64,000 nt of DNA from Paenibacillus baekrokdamisoli (lineage in GTDB: Bacteria; Bacillota; Bacilli; Paenibacillales; Paenibacillaceae). Below the pieces are notes generated by a model. It saw only the letters and a list, made by a program, of their open reading frames with translations. It ran no database searches and was not told where the DNA came from. Each line of letters begins with the position of its first letter. The stretch's first letter is position 1. The stretch is taken from NCBI RefSeq assembly GCF_003945345.1, contig NZ_AP019308.1:62001-126000 (forward strand), read 5' to 3'. Positions 54,843 to 61,999 of this stretch are shown here, piece by piece. The position numbers and the translations under genes are program-made.

Positions 54843-56666
54843 ATGAGTAAAGCCTCGAAGACTCCCATACATAAGCTGATTGCCGACATTTTCAAAACGC
54901 TGGCTTTTACTTACCGGCAAGTTTTCATTTTTGAGCTTCTGTATAAGACGCTTACGCTATTCATATTTATTCCGGCGATTTCTTTCATCTTTCACAGGCT
55001 TATTCGCTTGGGCGGGTTTGCCGGCGCCACCAATTACGAGATGCTGCATTTCGTTGTCAGCAGATACGGTTTTTTATGCATGCTTATTCTGATTCCAGTC
55101 GCTACGATGCTGATTTTTTTGGAGTTTTCGGTTCTGGTCATCATTGCGTACTACGGGCAAAAGAAACAGAGAATCGGGCTCATCCCGGCGTTTCTGCAAT
55201 CGCTCGCCTATCTCCCGTCGCTTTTCAAATACGGGTTTGTGGGCTGGGCGCTCTACTTGATACTCTTCCTCCCCCTACTGAGTTTGGGCCTTGGCTCCTC
55301 GCTGCTGCCTTCCCTGCAAATTCCGAATTTTATCTCGGGCGAGCTGTTCAAAACGGGCAGGGGCACACTGCTCTATGCGGGCGTATTCGCCGTCGTGGCA
55401 TACTTCAACATTCGATGGACCTTCCTGCTGCATATGATCGTCATCGAGGGAACGGTCAGCTTCCGGCAAGCTGCCAAAAAAAGCGCTGCTATCCTGAAAA
55501 AAAGCTATTTCCGAATGTTTGTGGTAATTCTGTGCATATCTCTTTTGTTTCTGATCGTCGTGGCCTTGATCTTTGGCGCTGTGACCCTCGTTTATTTCAC
55601 ATTGCCTCAACAGACGGGATTTGCTGAAGTCGTGCGATCCGTCGTTTCGAAGAGTGCTGTGCTTTCCCTGTACCTGGCTACCTTGTTCGTAACGCCGCTT
55701 TACATCACCATCCTCACCAGGATGTACACAGCTAAAGCGGACCCGAGCCATGCCGTGCTGCAAATGCCTGACTGGAACGCCATTGAAAACCGTTCCTCTC
55801 AGAGCCACGGATTGCTGCACAAGCATAAAAGAAAGCTGATCGTGCTCGGACTGATCATCGCCTTCGCGACAGCACTCGTGCTTGTTCCGGCCATCGGTGA
55901 CGTCCACCTTGGCGATAAGAAAGCGACGATTATGGCCCACCGGGGATATACTTCGAAAGGCCCCGAGAATACGATCGCAGCGATTCAAGGTGCCATAGAA
56001 GCTCATGCGGATTTTGCGGAAATCGACGTACTGGAAACCAAAGACGGTGAGCTCGCCGTCATTCACGACACCAATCTGAAAAGGCTGACGGGCCGCAATG
56101 CGGAAGTTTATGATCTGACGATGGATGAGTTAAGGAAGCTGGAAGTGAAGCAGGGGAATTTTACAGGCCGAATCAGCAGCCTTGCTGAAGTGATGAACGC
56201 GGCTAGAGGAAAGATCAAGCTGAATATCGAAGTAAAAACACATGGAAAAGAACATGATTTGGTGAATACATTCATACGGACAATGCGTGAAAATGATTTC
56301 CAGACCAATTGCGTCGTGCAATCTCTGGATTATGAAATCGTGCAAAAGATCAAAGCCGCGGAGCCGGAGCTTCAGGTCGGTTATATCATGTTCGCCGGCG
56401 TTCCTGATATAGAACGGATCCACGCCGATTTTGTCGTCATGGAAGAATATATGGTCAACGAATCGGTCGTCGCTTCGGCCAAGCTGCAGCACAAACCGCT
56501 CTACGTATGGACGGTGAACGAAATGGATAGTATGGAACGCTTTTTCAGCATGGGCGTCGACGGTATCATTACGGATTATCCCGAAGATGCAATCTCCCTT
56601 GAACAAGAACTGCACAGCGGGTTATTGGCTTCCTTGCTACAGTGGCTCAACAACCTACGGTTTTAA
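54843..56666 (+). CDS. Glycerophosphodiester phosphodiesterase with membrane domain
   Basis: 607 residues from the ATG at 54843 (AGCAGGTG upstream); GTG at 54834 is an alternative. The N-terminal half (1-350) has seven or eight membrane segments (GDPD membrane domain). The C-terminal half is a TIM-barrel GDPD: IMAHRGYTSKGPENTIAAI (catalytic HR), AEIDVLETKDGELAVIHD (metal ExD and second catalytic His) and GVDGIITDYPEDA. It cleaves glycerophosphodiesters or possibly lipoteichoic acid-type substrates to glycerol-3-phosphate plus alcohol. Higher G+C than the neighbouring gerA operon. Confidence 0.92.
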   Translation: MSKASKTPIHKLIADIFKTLAFTYRQVFIFELLYKTLTLFIFIPAISFIFHRLIRLGGFAGATNYEMLHFVVSRYGFLCMLILIPVATMLIFLEFSVLVIIAYYGQKKQRIGLIPAFLQSLAYLPSLFKYGFVGWALYLILFLPLLSLGLGSSLLPSLQIPNFISGELFKTGRGTLLYAGVFAVVAYFNIRWTFLLHMIVIEGTVSFRQAAKKSAAILKKSYFRMFVVILCISLLFLIVVALIFGAVTLVYFTLPQQTGFAEVVRSVVSKSAVLSLYLATLFVTPLYITILTRMYTAKADPSHAVLQMPDWNAIENRSSQSHGLLHKHKRKLIVLGLIIAFATALVLVPAIGDVHLGDKKATIMAHRGYTSKGPENTIAAIQGAIEAHADFAEIDVLETKDGELAVIHDTNLKRLTGRNAEVYDLTMDELRKLEVKQGNFTGRISSLAEVMNAARGKIKLNIEVKTHGKEHDLVNTFIRTMRENDFQTNCVVQSLDYEIVQKIKAAEPELQVGYIMFAGVPDIERIHADFVVMEEYMVNESVVASAKLQHKPLYVWTVNEMDSMERFFSMGVDGIITDYPEDAISLEQELHSGLLASLLQWLNNLRF

Positions 56667-56761
56667 GCAAGGAACGCGATTCAGCGGTCTGCAGGTACGG
56701 TAGTCGGGACGTGCGTGAAGCAGAGGTTTGCCGAGAGTAAAATCAATAGAAGCATCGCAAA

Positions 56762-56798
56762 GAGCCTCTTCCCCAGATTGCAGCTGGGAAAGAGGCTC
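56762..56798. terminator. Hairpin between convergent GDPD and deacetylase genes
   Basis: GAGCCTCTT-x-CCCA pairs with TGGG-x-AAGAGGCTC. The T runs on either side are short, so it may act in both directions but weakly. Confidence 0.6.
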
Positions 56799-56823
56799 CT
56801 TGTTGAATGGAAAGTTGAGGGAA

Positions 56824-57633
56824 TTATGATTGCAAAGACTTCAGCTCGCCTGCCTTGATTTCCACGGGTGTTTGATTCACTTCAATCCATACGCTAATCG
56901 CGCTCGGATTGCTGACGAGAGTCCCGTCTAGGGAGTAATTTAGGCGCCGAACAGCATCTAAATAATCTATGATCTCTATGTTGGTAGCAAACCAAATGTC
57001 ATCGGCATTGGACATCATTCGGCAAAATGTCTCGAATTCCTCCCAATTGCTATCATTCTCGAACTCGTAGCTGTGACCCCATACATAGAACAACGATAAA
57101 TTATTTCGCTTCGGCTCGGTTCCCAATTTCAGGTACTGCTCGCCTAGCTGCAGCATTTCTTTATGATGGCAAGTGGGTTTCCAGAGAAGCGGGGACTCTG
57201 GCAGTCGAAACTCCTGAGTGGAAAGGACGGTTCTCGCATATTGAAAGCCGAGAGCAGACAACAGGTCGACCACCTGTTGATTAAAGGTACCGAAGGGATA
57301 GGACATGCCGCGAACAGGATAACCAACCAACTGCTCAAGCGCTTTCCGATCGTCTATCATTTCCATAATGACTCGTTCTCGTGGGATCTGCTCAAGAAAA
57401 GGGTGGGTAACGGAGTGCGCGGATACCTCATGTCCATCATACAGAGCCTTCACCTCGGAAGCCTTAACGTTATTGGGATGTCCCAATACTCCGGAATTAA
57501 GATGGAAAGAGCCCTTTATGTGATAACGGTTCATGATTTCCACCATCCGACGGTCATGGATCGTCCCATCATCATAGCTAAGCGTTAAAGCTTTGTATTT
57601 GCCACCTGGGTATAAATTATGTTTGATTTTCAT
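56824..57633 (-). CDS. Polysaccharide deacetylase (NodB domain)
   Basis: 269 residues, ATG behind AAAAGGAGAGAAAT. NodB fold: ALTLSYDDGTIHD (metal Asp pair), GHEVSAHSVTHPFL (metal HxxxH) and RGMSYPFGTF. No signal peptide, so a cytoplasmic substrate is likely, unlike cell-wall deacetylases. A near-consensus cre site lies about 60 bp upstream, suggesting carbon catabolite control. Confidence 0.88.
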   Translation of the reverse strand: MKIKHNLYPGGKYKALTLSYDDGTIHDRRMVEIMNRYHIKGSFHLNSGVLGHPNNVKASEVKALYDGHEVSAHSVTHPFLEQIPRERVIMEMIDDRKALEQLVGYPVRGMSYPFGTFNQQVVDLLSALGFQYARTVLSTQEFRLPESPLLWKPTCHHKEMLQLGEQYLKLGTEPKRNNLSLFYVWGHSYEFENDSNWEEFETFCRMMSNADDIWFATNIEIIDYLDAVRRLNYSLDGTLVSNPSAISVWIEVNQTPVEIKAGELKSLQS

Positions 57634-57692
57634 ATTTCTCTCCTTTTAGAATGGATATCCCGAAATAATACGAGGGGTATTATTGCAGGTAC

Positions 57693-57706
57693 TGACAACG
57701 CTTTCA
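57693..57706 (-). promoter_or_regulatory. Candidate cre (CcpA) site
   Basis: TGACAACGCTTTCA matches the cre consensus TGWAANCGNTNWCA with one mismatch (C for A at position 4). It is upstream of the deacetylase gene. Confidence 0.4.
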
Positions 57707-57763
57707 ATCAGCATTAGAAGCTAAAAACGACGGGATACAAATGTACCGATCGCTATTTAACCC

Positions 57764-57901
57764 TTACTTGCCGCTGTGAAGGATTCCGTGAAAGTGAATG
57801 CGCAATATATGGTTTCCGTTATCTTTTATAGTAAGACAAATAGGCTGATCGCACAATGATATAGGATAAAAATAGTTTCCAAGTTTCACTCCGTTATTCA
57901 T
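57764..57901 (-). CDS. Short ORF coupled to the ABC permease gene
   Basis: 45 residues; its ATG overlaps the permease stop (ATGAATAA). No separate ribosome site, no recognised family; Cys, His and aromatic-rich (LGNYFYPISLCDQPICLTI). It may be translated by coupling, or be a chance frame or a leftover of a longer gene. Confidence 0.3.
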   Translation of the reverse strand: MNNGVKLGNYFYPISLCDQPICLTIKDNGNHILRIHFHGILHSGK

Positions 57902-58604
57902 CAACCATACTTTTCTTGAACAAGTACACACATAATGAGTAAATGGCAATGGACCACAGAAGAATAATCCCTAAGTTAGGCCATACCTCCGCCAAACCAG
58001 ATCCGGTCTCCACTTGTTTCGCCAAGTCGATAAGCTGCAGGTTCGGTAAATACTCTGTGATTGCCAGAATCGGATACTTCTCGATGAAAGGAGTAACGAA
58101 GGAGCCGAGAGTAAAGATCCCAATAGCCGGTATGATGGCAACCGAGGCTTCCATGACTGATTTCGTAAGCAATCCGATCAATGTGCCTACGCCTAGGTAG
58201 AAAATGACGGATATGAATAGAGCGAATGCGACGATTAAAGCATAATTAGGATGATAACCCGTTAGTAATACCGAGAGAATGACAATGACGATGGTCGCGA
58301 TTAAGCTGAGCAAGCTTTTGCCGGAAAAAATCTCTATGGTGCTAGCAGGAGACAGCATGAGCCCGCGCAGCGTTTTTTTCTCTTTCTCTTCTGCAATTAG
58401 TGAGGATTGAACGTAAGTCGCCACCAGTATGAACGCCATGTTGATGATGATATAGTGGGATTCAATGTTCTCTATGCCTAAACGGCCCAAAAACACAGCC
58501 ATAATTAACGGAAGAAACACCGTTGTGGTTACGTATAAATTCCTCGATACGTCTTTATAATCTTTATGCAAAATAGCGAATACACGCCTCATTGAAAATG
58601 TCAT
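57894..58604 (-). CDS. ABC-2 type exporter permease
   Basis: 236 residues, six membrane helices, with the ABC-2 pattern of a cytoplasmic N-terminus (MRRVFAILHKDYKDVSRNLYV) and the LIAEEKEKKTLRGLMLSPAS loop that is characteristic of NatB/YhaP-like exporters. It overlaps the ATPase gene by 4 bp. Exports an unknown drug, peptide or ion. Confidence 0.9.
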   Translation of the reverse strand: MTFSMRRVFAILHKDYKDVSRNLYVTTTVFLPLIMAVFLGRLGIENIESHYIIINMAFILVATYVQSSLIAEEKEKKTLRGLMLSPASTIEIFSGKSLLSLIATIVIVILSVLLTGYHPNYALIVAFALFISVIFYLGVGTLIGLLTKSVMEASVAIIPAIGIFTLGSFVTPFIEKYPILAITEYLPNLQLIDLAKQVETGSGLAEVWPNLGIILLWSIAIYSLCVYLFKKSMVDE

Positions 58605-59449
58605 GACAATTCCCTCCCTGTGACTTCTACAAAGATATCGCCTAATGTAGGATAATTCGATTGAACCGAAGCTACCTGATCCTTGCTCATATATTCATAT
58701 AATTGCTGTGCTCCGTCAGACCCCCTCGGAATGATAACCTCAGAGCCATCCGTCAACTCTACCGTTAATGTTCCATCTCCATGCTGCTCACATAGCTTTT
58801 TAGGAGCACCGACCAGCTGGATTTCTCCATTATTGAGGAATGCGACACGATCACACAACGTTTCCGCTTCATTCATATCATGTGTGGTCAAGAAAATGGT
58901 AGTACCCTTCGCTTTTAGACGTGTTAACCCTTCATAGATATGTTTGGTGTTCACAGGATCAAGAGCGGATGTTGGTTCATCAAGGAACAGCAGCTCCGGC
59001 TCATGGAGGAAGGCACGGGCCAAAGTGACCCTCTGAAGCATCCCCCTGGAAAGCTTAGAAACGATACGCTTGCCTTCATTCGCCAAATTCACCATCTGTA
59101 AAACCACATCGATCCGTTTCACAGGCACTTGGTACAAGTCACAATAGAGCTTCAAATTATCATAGACAGTCAAACGGCCATATAAAGAAGTGTCGTCTGA
59201 AACCAAGCCGATTTTTTGGCGATAGGCTGCTTCCTGTAATTTATGGGCGGGTACTCCGAATACATAGGCATTACCCGAGGTGGGTTTTAATTGAGCCGTT
59301 AATATTTTGATCGTTGTCGTTTTACCCGATCCGCTTGGTCCGAGAAATCCGAAGATTTCTCCCTTTCTTACCTTAAAGGAAACGTCCTTTAATGACCGAA
59401 AGTTTGAAAATGATTTCTCTAATGAAGTTACTTCAATAATATTCTCCAT
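58601..59449 (-). CDS. ABC exporter ATPase
   Basis: 282 residues. Walker A GFLGPSGSGKTTTIKIL, signature KLSRGMLQRVTLARAFL (SRGMLQ variant instead of LSGGQ), Walker B LLFLDEPTSALDP and H-loop TTHDMNEAETL. A C-terminal extension (about 220-282) is typical of NatA/DrrA-type exporters. ATG behind ACGGAGGTTGAGGGTGC. The promoter just upstream carries the direct repeats described separately. Confidence 0.95.
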   Translation of the reverse strand: MENIIEVTSLEKSFSNFRSLKDVSFKVRKGEIFGFLGPSGSGKTTTIKILTAQLKPTSGNAYVFGVPAHKLQEAAYRQKIGLVSDDTSLYGRLTVYDNLKLYCDLYQVPVKRIDVVLQMVNLANEGKRIVSKLSRGMLQRVTLARAFLHEPELLFLDEPTSALDPVNTKHIYEGLTRLKAKGTTIFLTTHDMNEAETLCDRVAFLNNGEIQLVGAPKKLCEQHGDGTLTVELTDGSEVIIPRGSDGAQQLYEYMSKDQVASVQSNYPTLGDIFVEVTGRELS

Positions 59450-59514
59450 GCACCCTCAACCTCCGTGTTGTTATCTGGTATACCCAAATACTAGTACAGA
59501 TCAGACTGAGGGGC

Positions 59515-59575
59515 ATTATAATCTCATCCAAAGGAGCATACAAACAGGTGAATGATGCCTATTTAGAGGTGAATG
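59515..59575 (-). promoter_or_regulatory. Exporter promoter with LytTR-type direct repeats
   Basis: On the minus strand: -35 TTGTAT (59538-59543), 17-bp spacer, -10 TATAAT (59515-59520). Immediately upstream of the -35 are two copies of CATTCACCT (59546-59554 and 59567-59575). They are 9-bp direct repeats separated by 12 bp, i.e. a 21-bp period: the geometry LytTR proteins use, in the position expected for an activator. Confidence 0.65.
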
Positions 59576-59620
59576 GAGCAATAGAGGGCTGTTTGGAGTA
59601 GATGATTCAGCGAATGGCGC

Positions 59621-60781
59621 TTATTTGAGCCCCATCATTTCCTTTAATTCTGCCATTTTCGTTTTCGACAAAGGGACGGCTGACTTTAGCTCATCATCCA
59701 GTATTAGGCTGTAGCTATTACGAGTGTACGTTATTACTTCTCTTACCTTTTGAAGATTAACGATATAAGAGCGGTGACAACGAAAAAATCCATAGGTCTG
59801 CAATCTTTCCTCTAGCTCGTTGATTTTGAAAGTCGTTGGATACATCTCACCCTTGATAAAGAGAATAGATTGCCCCTCACTGCTCTCGATATAATCAATC
59901 TCTGGTGGATTAAATAGGATGATCTTATCATTCATCCGGGTCGGGATCTTCTCGAACCGAACCAACTGGACGACGGGTTCTTCCTCTCCGGCTTCCACTA
60001 CGGCTTCCTCTAGGGCGTCAACTTCTACAATTAGATTAGACTGGTTTTCTTGGTGGGTAGAAGATGGGGAAGGTAATGGATTGTGATTATCTGGTGTGTC
60101 TTGAACATCGAAGGCTTTCAGCCCCTTTTCATCCAAACGATACACCTGACTTGTCACACTAAGCGCAGTTTCCATATTGCCAGTCAGAACCAGCACGCTT
60201 TTGCCGCTATCACCCAACATGCGAACCATTTTCTGGAAAACAAGCTTTGTCTCATTGTCCACGTTCTGATCCGGCTCCTCGAATACGAAAAGTGCAGGGT
60301 CTTGGAACAATAAGCGGGCATACTGAACCCTTCTTTTCTCTGACAGGCTCAGCTTGGATACACGCATATTCACTTTCATTTCGAGCTTGATCGTACGGAT
60401 AACGGCATCAATGGCTGCTTCAGACCCGTAAAGATTTTTGTAGAAAATAAAGTTCTCTTTTACCGTTAGCCGCTCGTAAAGCCCTTCTTCCAACTGCAGT
60501 AACCCGAGCTGTGACAAATAAGCCTTCTTATTGCTGCTATATACCGCTCCATTTAACCGAATCTCTCCGCTAGAGAGCGGTAATCTCCCTGTCAGCATAG
60601 CTAATAAAGTATTGCGTACGTTCATGCTCGAATAGATCGCAATGACATCATGCCGAGCCACTTCTATATGAAAAGGGGGAAATACAAGCATATTTTCCGT
60701 ATAACTCTCTAACTCTATGATCTGCAGAACAGTCACTTCATCACCTAACCTACATATAGTTCCAATGAAGAGTTTATCCAT
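59621..60781 (-). CDS. Pseudo-ABC ATPase fused to LytTR regulator
   Basis: 386 residues from the ATG at 60781, which has no ribosome site; a GTG at 60736 with AGGTGATGAA upstream is a good alternative. The N-terminal 220 residues follow an ABC ATPase, but the Walker A has become VIAIYSSMNVRNTLLAML with no GxGKS/T. The signature reads LSLSEKRRVQYARLLF and Walker B FVFEEPDQNVD, so it should not hydrolyse ATP. A linker rich in Pro, Ser and Glu leads to a C-terminal LytTR domain (about 285-385: FNPPEIDYIESSEGQSILFI, FFRCHRSYIVNLQKVREV). Its gene is next to an ABC-2 exporter. Confidence 0.85.
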   Translation of the reverse strand: MDKLFIGTICRLGDEVTVLQIIELESYTENMLVFPPFHIEVARHDVIAIYSSMNVRNTLLAMLTGRLPLSSGEIRLNGAVYSSNKKAYLSQLGLLQLEEGLYERLTVKENFIFYKNLYGSEAAIDAVIRTIKLEMKVNMRVSKLSLSEKRRVQYARLLFQDPALFVFEEPDQNVDNETKLVFQKMVRMLGDSGKSVLVLTGNMETALSVTSQVYRLDEKGLKAFDVQDTPDNHNPLPSPSSTHQENQSNLIVEVDALEEAVVEAGEEEPVVQLVRFEKIPTRMNDKIILFNPPEIDYIESSEGQSILFIKGEMYPTTFKINELEERLQTYGFFRCHRSYIVNLQKVREVITYTRNSYSLILDDELKSAVPLSKTKMAELKEMMGLK

Positions 60782-60985
60782 TGAACTTGACCATTATACA
60801 ATACGAAGGCATGATGCTGGAACACTAAGACTATTACGCCGTCTTCCGTATGACCAACACGTTGATGGCTCTGACTTTGCCAAAGGTAGTGAGAACCGAG
60901 TCGGGACAGCTTGTTTATTCGCTTCAAGGTTGTGGTGTATTAAAGTGGAGGGCGGAAGTTGCGTTAACGAATAATAGTGCGGGCA

Positions 60986-61849
60986 TCACGCATTGTAGAT
61001 CTTTCGGTATTGACCTGGGGTTAGCCCAAATGTTGCTTTAAACGTCTTTGAGAAATGATGAACATCAGTAAATCCGCAGTATTCGCTGACCAGCTTGATG
61101 GCTTGACCTGCTTTTAACAGTTCCTGTGCATGTTCCAATCTAAGCTTCAGCAAATATTGGTGTGGTGTTATGCCAAAATGTTGTTTGAACAACACTGTAA
61201 ATCTCGATGGGGATAATCCGCTTCTTCTGGCCATATCTTCAACGCTAATCGGTTCTGATATATGAAAAGCAAAATAGGACGTGATCCAGTTTAAAAAAGG
61301 TTTGGCATGAGTCAAGCTTGTTTGAGGTGTCATATAATGCTTAATCAAGTTGGAGATCCACTCATGTGCCAATTGATGAGCTTCCATTTTCCCAATATAC
61401 GTCTGCAGCTGCCAGTTATCAATCATTTTCAAAACGAGATCTCTCATTTTCTGCGGGTGGCTAAGTTCTAATCTGACGGGTAAATTGAAGTTAGCAAAAG
61501 ATCCAAGCCTCGGCTGCATGAGCGGTTGGTATGTACTCATATCTACCTGCCCAGGAAGGGTAATGAAGCTGTTCAATCTGTGTGGATTATAAAAAAAGTC
61601 AAGGTGCACGTAGGGATTGATCGTATTGGTTAATCCTTTGATCGTATGGATATCCCCTGGCTGAAGCAAGGCAAGATCCCCATCCTTTAATAAATGCCAT
61701 TCTCCCCCGACCTGAATTTCAAAATTGCCCTCTTGCACATAGAATATGATATAGTCCAGTAAATTACGTTCGCCTAAAAGAAAAGGTGGGCGGATGGCGT
61801 AACCTGCGCTGCGGATGAAAGGTACAAGATCAACCTCTTCAATGTTCAT
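60986..61849 (-). CDS. AraC-family regulator of the GH116 gene
   Basis: 287 residues from the ATG at 61849, seven bases after GGAGG; the upstream in-frame ATG at 61966 would add 39 unlikely residues. Cupin-like sensor N-domain (FEIQVGGEWHLLKDGDLALLQPGDIHTI) and C-terminal AraC helix-turn-helix pair (ISVEDMARRSGLSPSRFTVLFKQHFG, IKLVSEYCGFTDVHHFSKTFKATFG). Divergent from the GH116 gene, 150 bp apart, so most likely its activator. Confidence 0.9.
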   Translation of the reverse strand: MNIEEVDLVPFIRSAGYAIRPPFLLGERNLLDYIIFYVQEGNFEIQVGGEWHLLKDGDLALLQPGDIHTIKGLTNTINPYVHLDFFYNPHRLNSFITLPGQVDMSTYQPLMQPRLGSFANFNLPVRLELSHPQKMRDLVLKMIDNWQLQTYIGKMEAHQLAHEWISNLIKHYMTPQTSLTHAKPFLNWITSYFAFHISEPISVEDMARRSGLSPSRFTVLFKQHFGITPHQYLLKLRLEHAQELLKAGQAIKLVSEYCGFTDVHHFSKTFKATFGLTPGQYRKIYNA

Positions 61850-61999
61850 GATTTGGCCTCCATGCTTAATAAACAATTGTTTTTTACAAAAAAGAAAATT
61901 TAATATCACAAAGATTTTCCAAACAAGTTCAACTATAATAATAGCATACGGTATCGTAGTGATCACACATTGACTTTTGCCTAAGAGAGGAGAAATATA

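Noticed and set aside
55076..55627. 183-residue plus-strand frame and 263-residue minus-strand frame (55275-56066) inside the GDPD gene
   Set aside because: Both overlap the strongly supported GDPD frame, have shadow-like composition and no ribosome sites.
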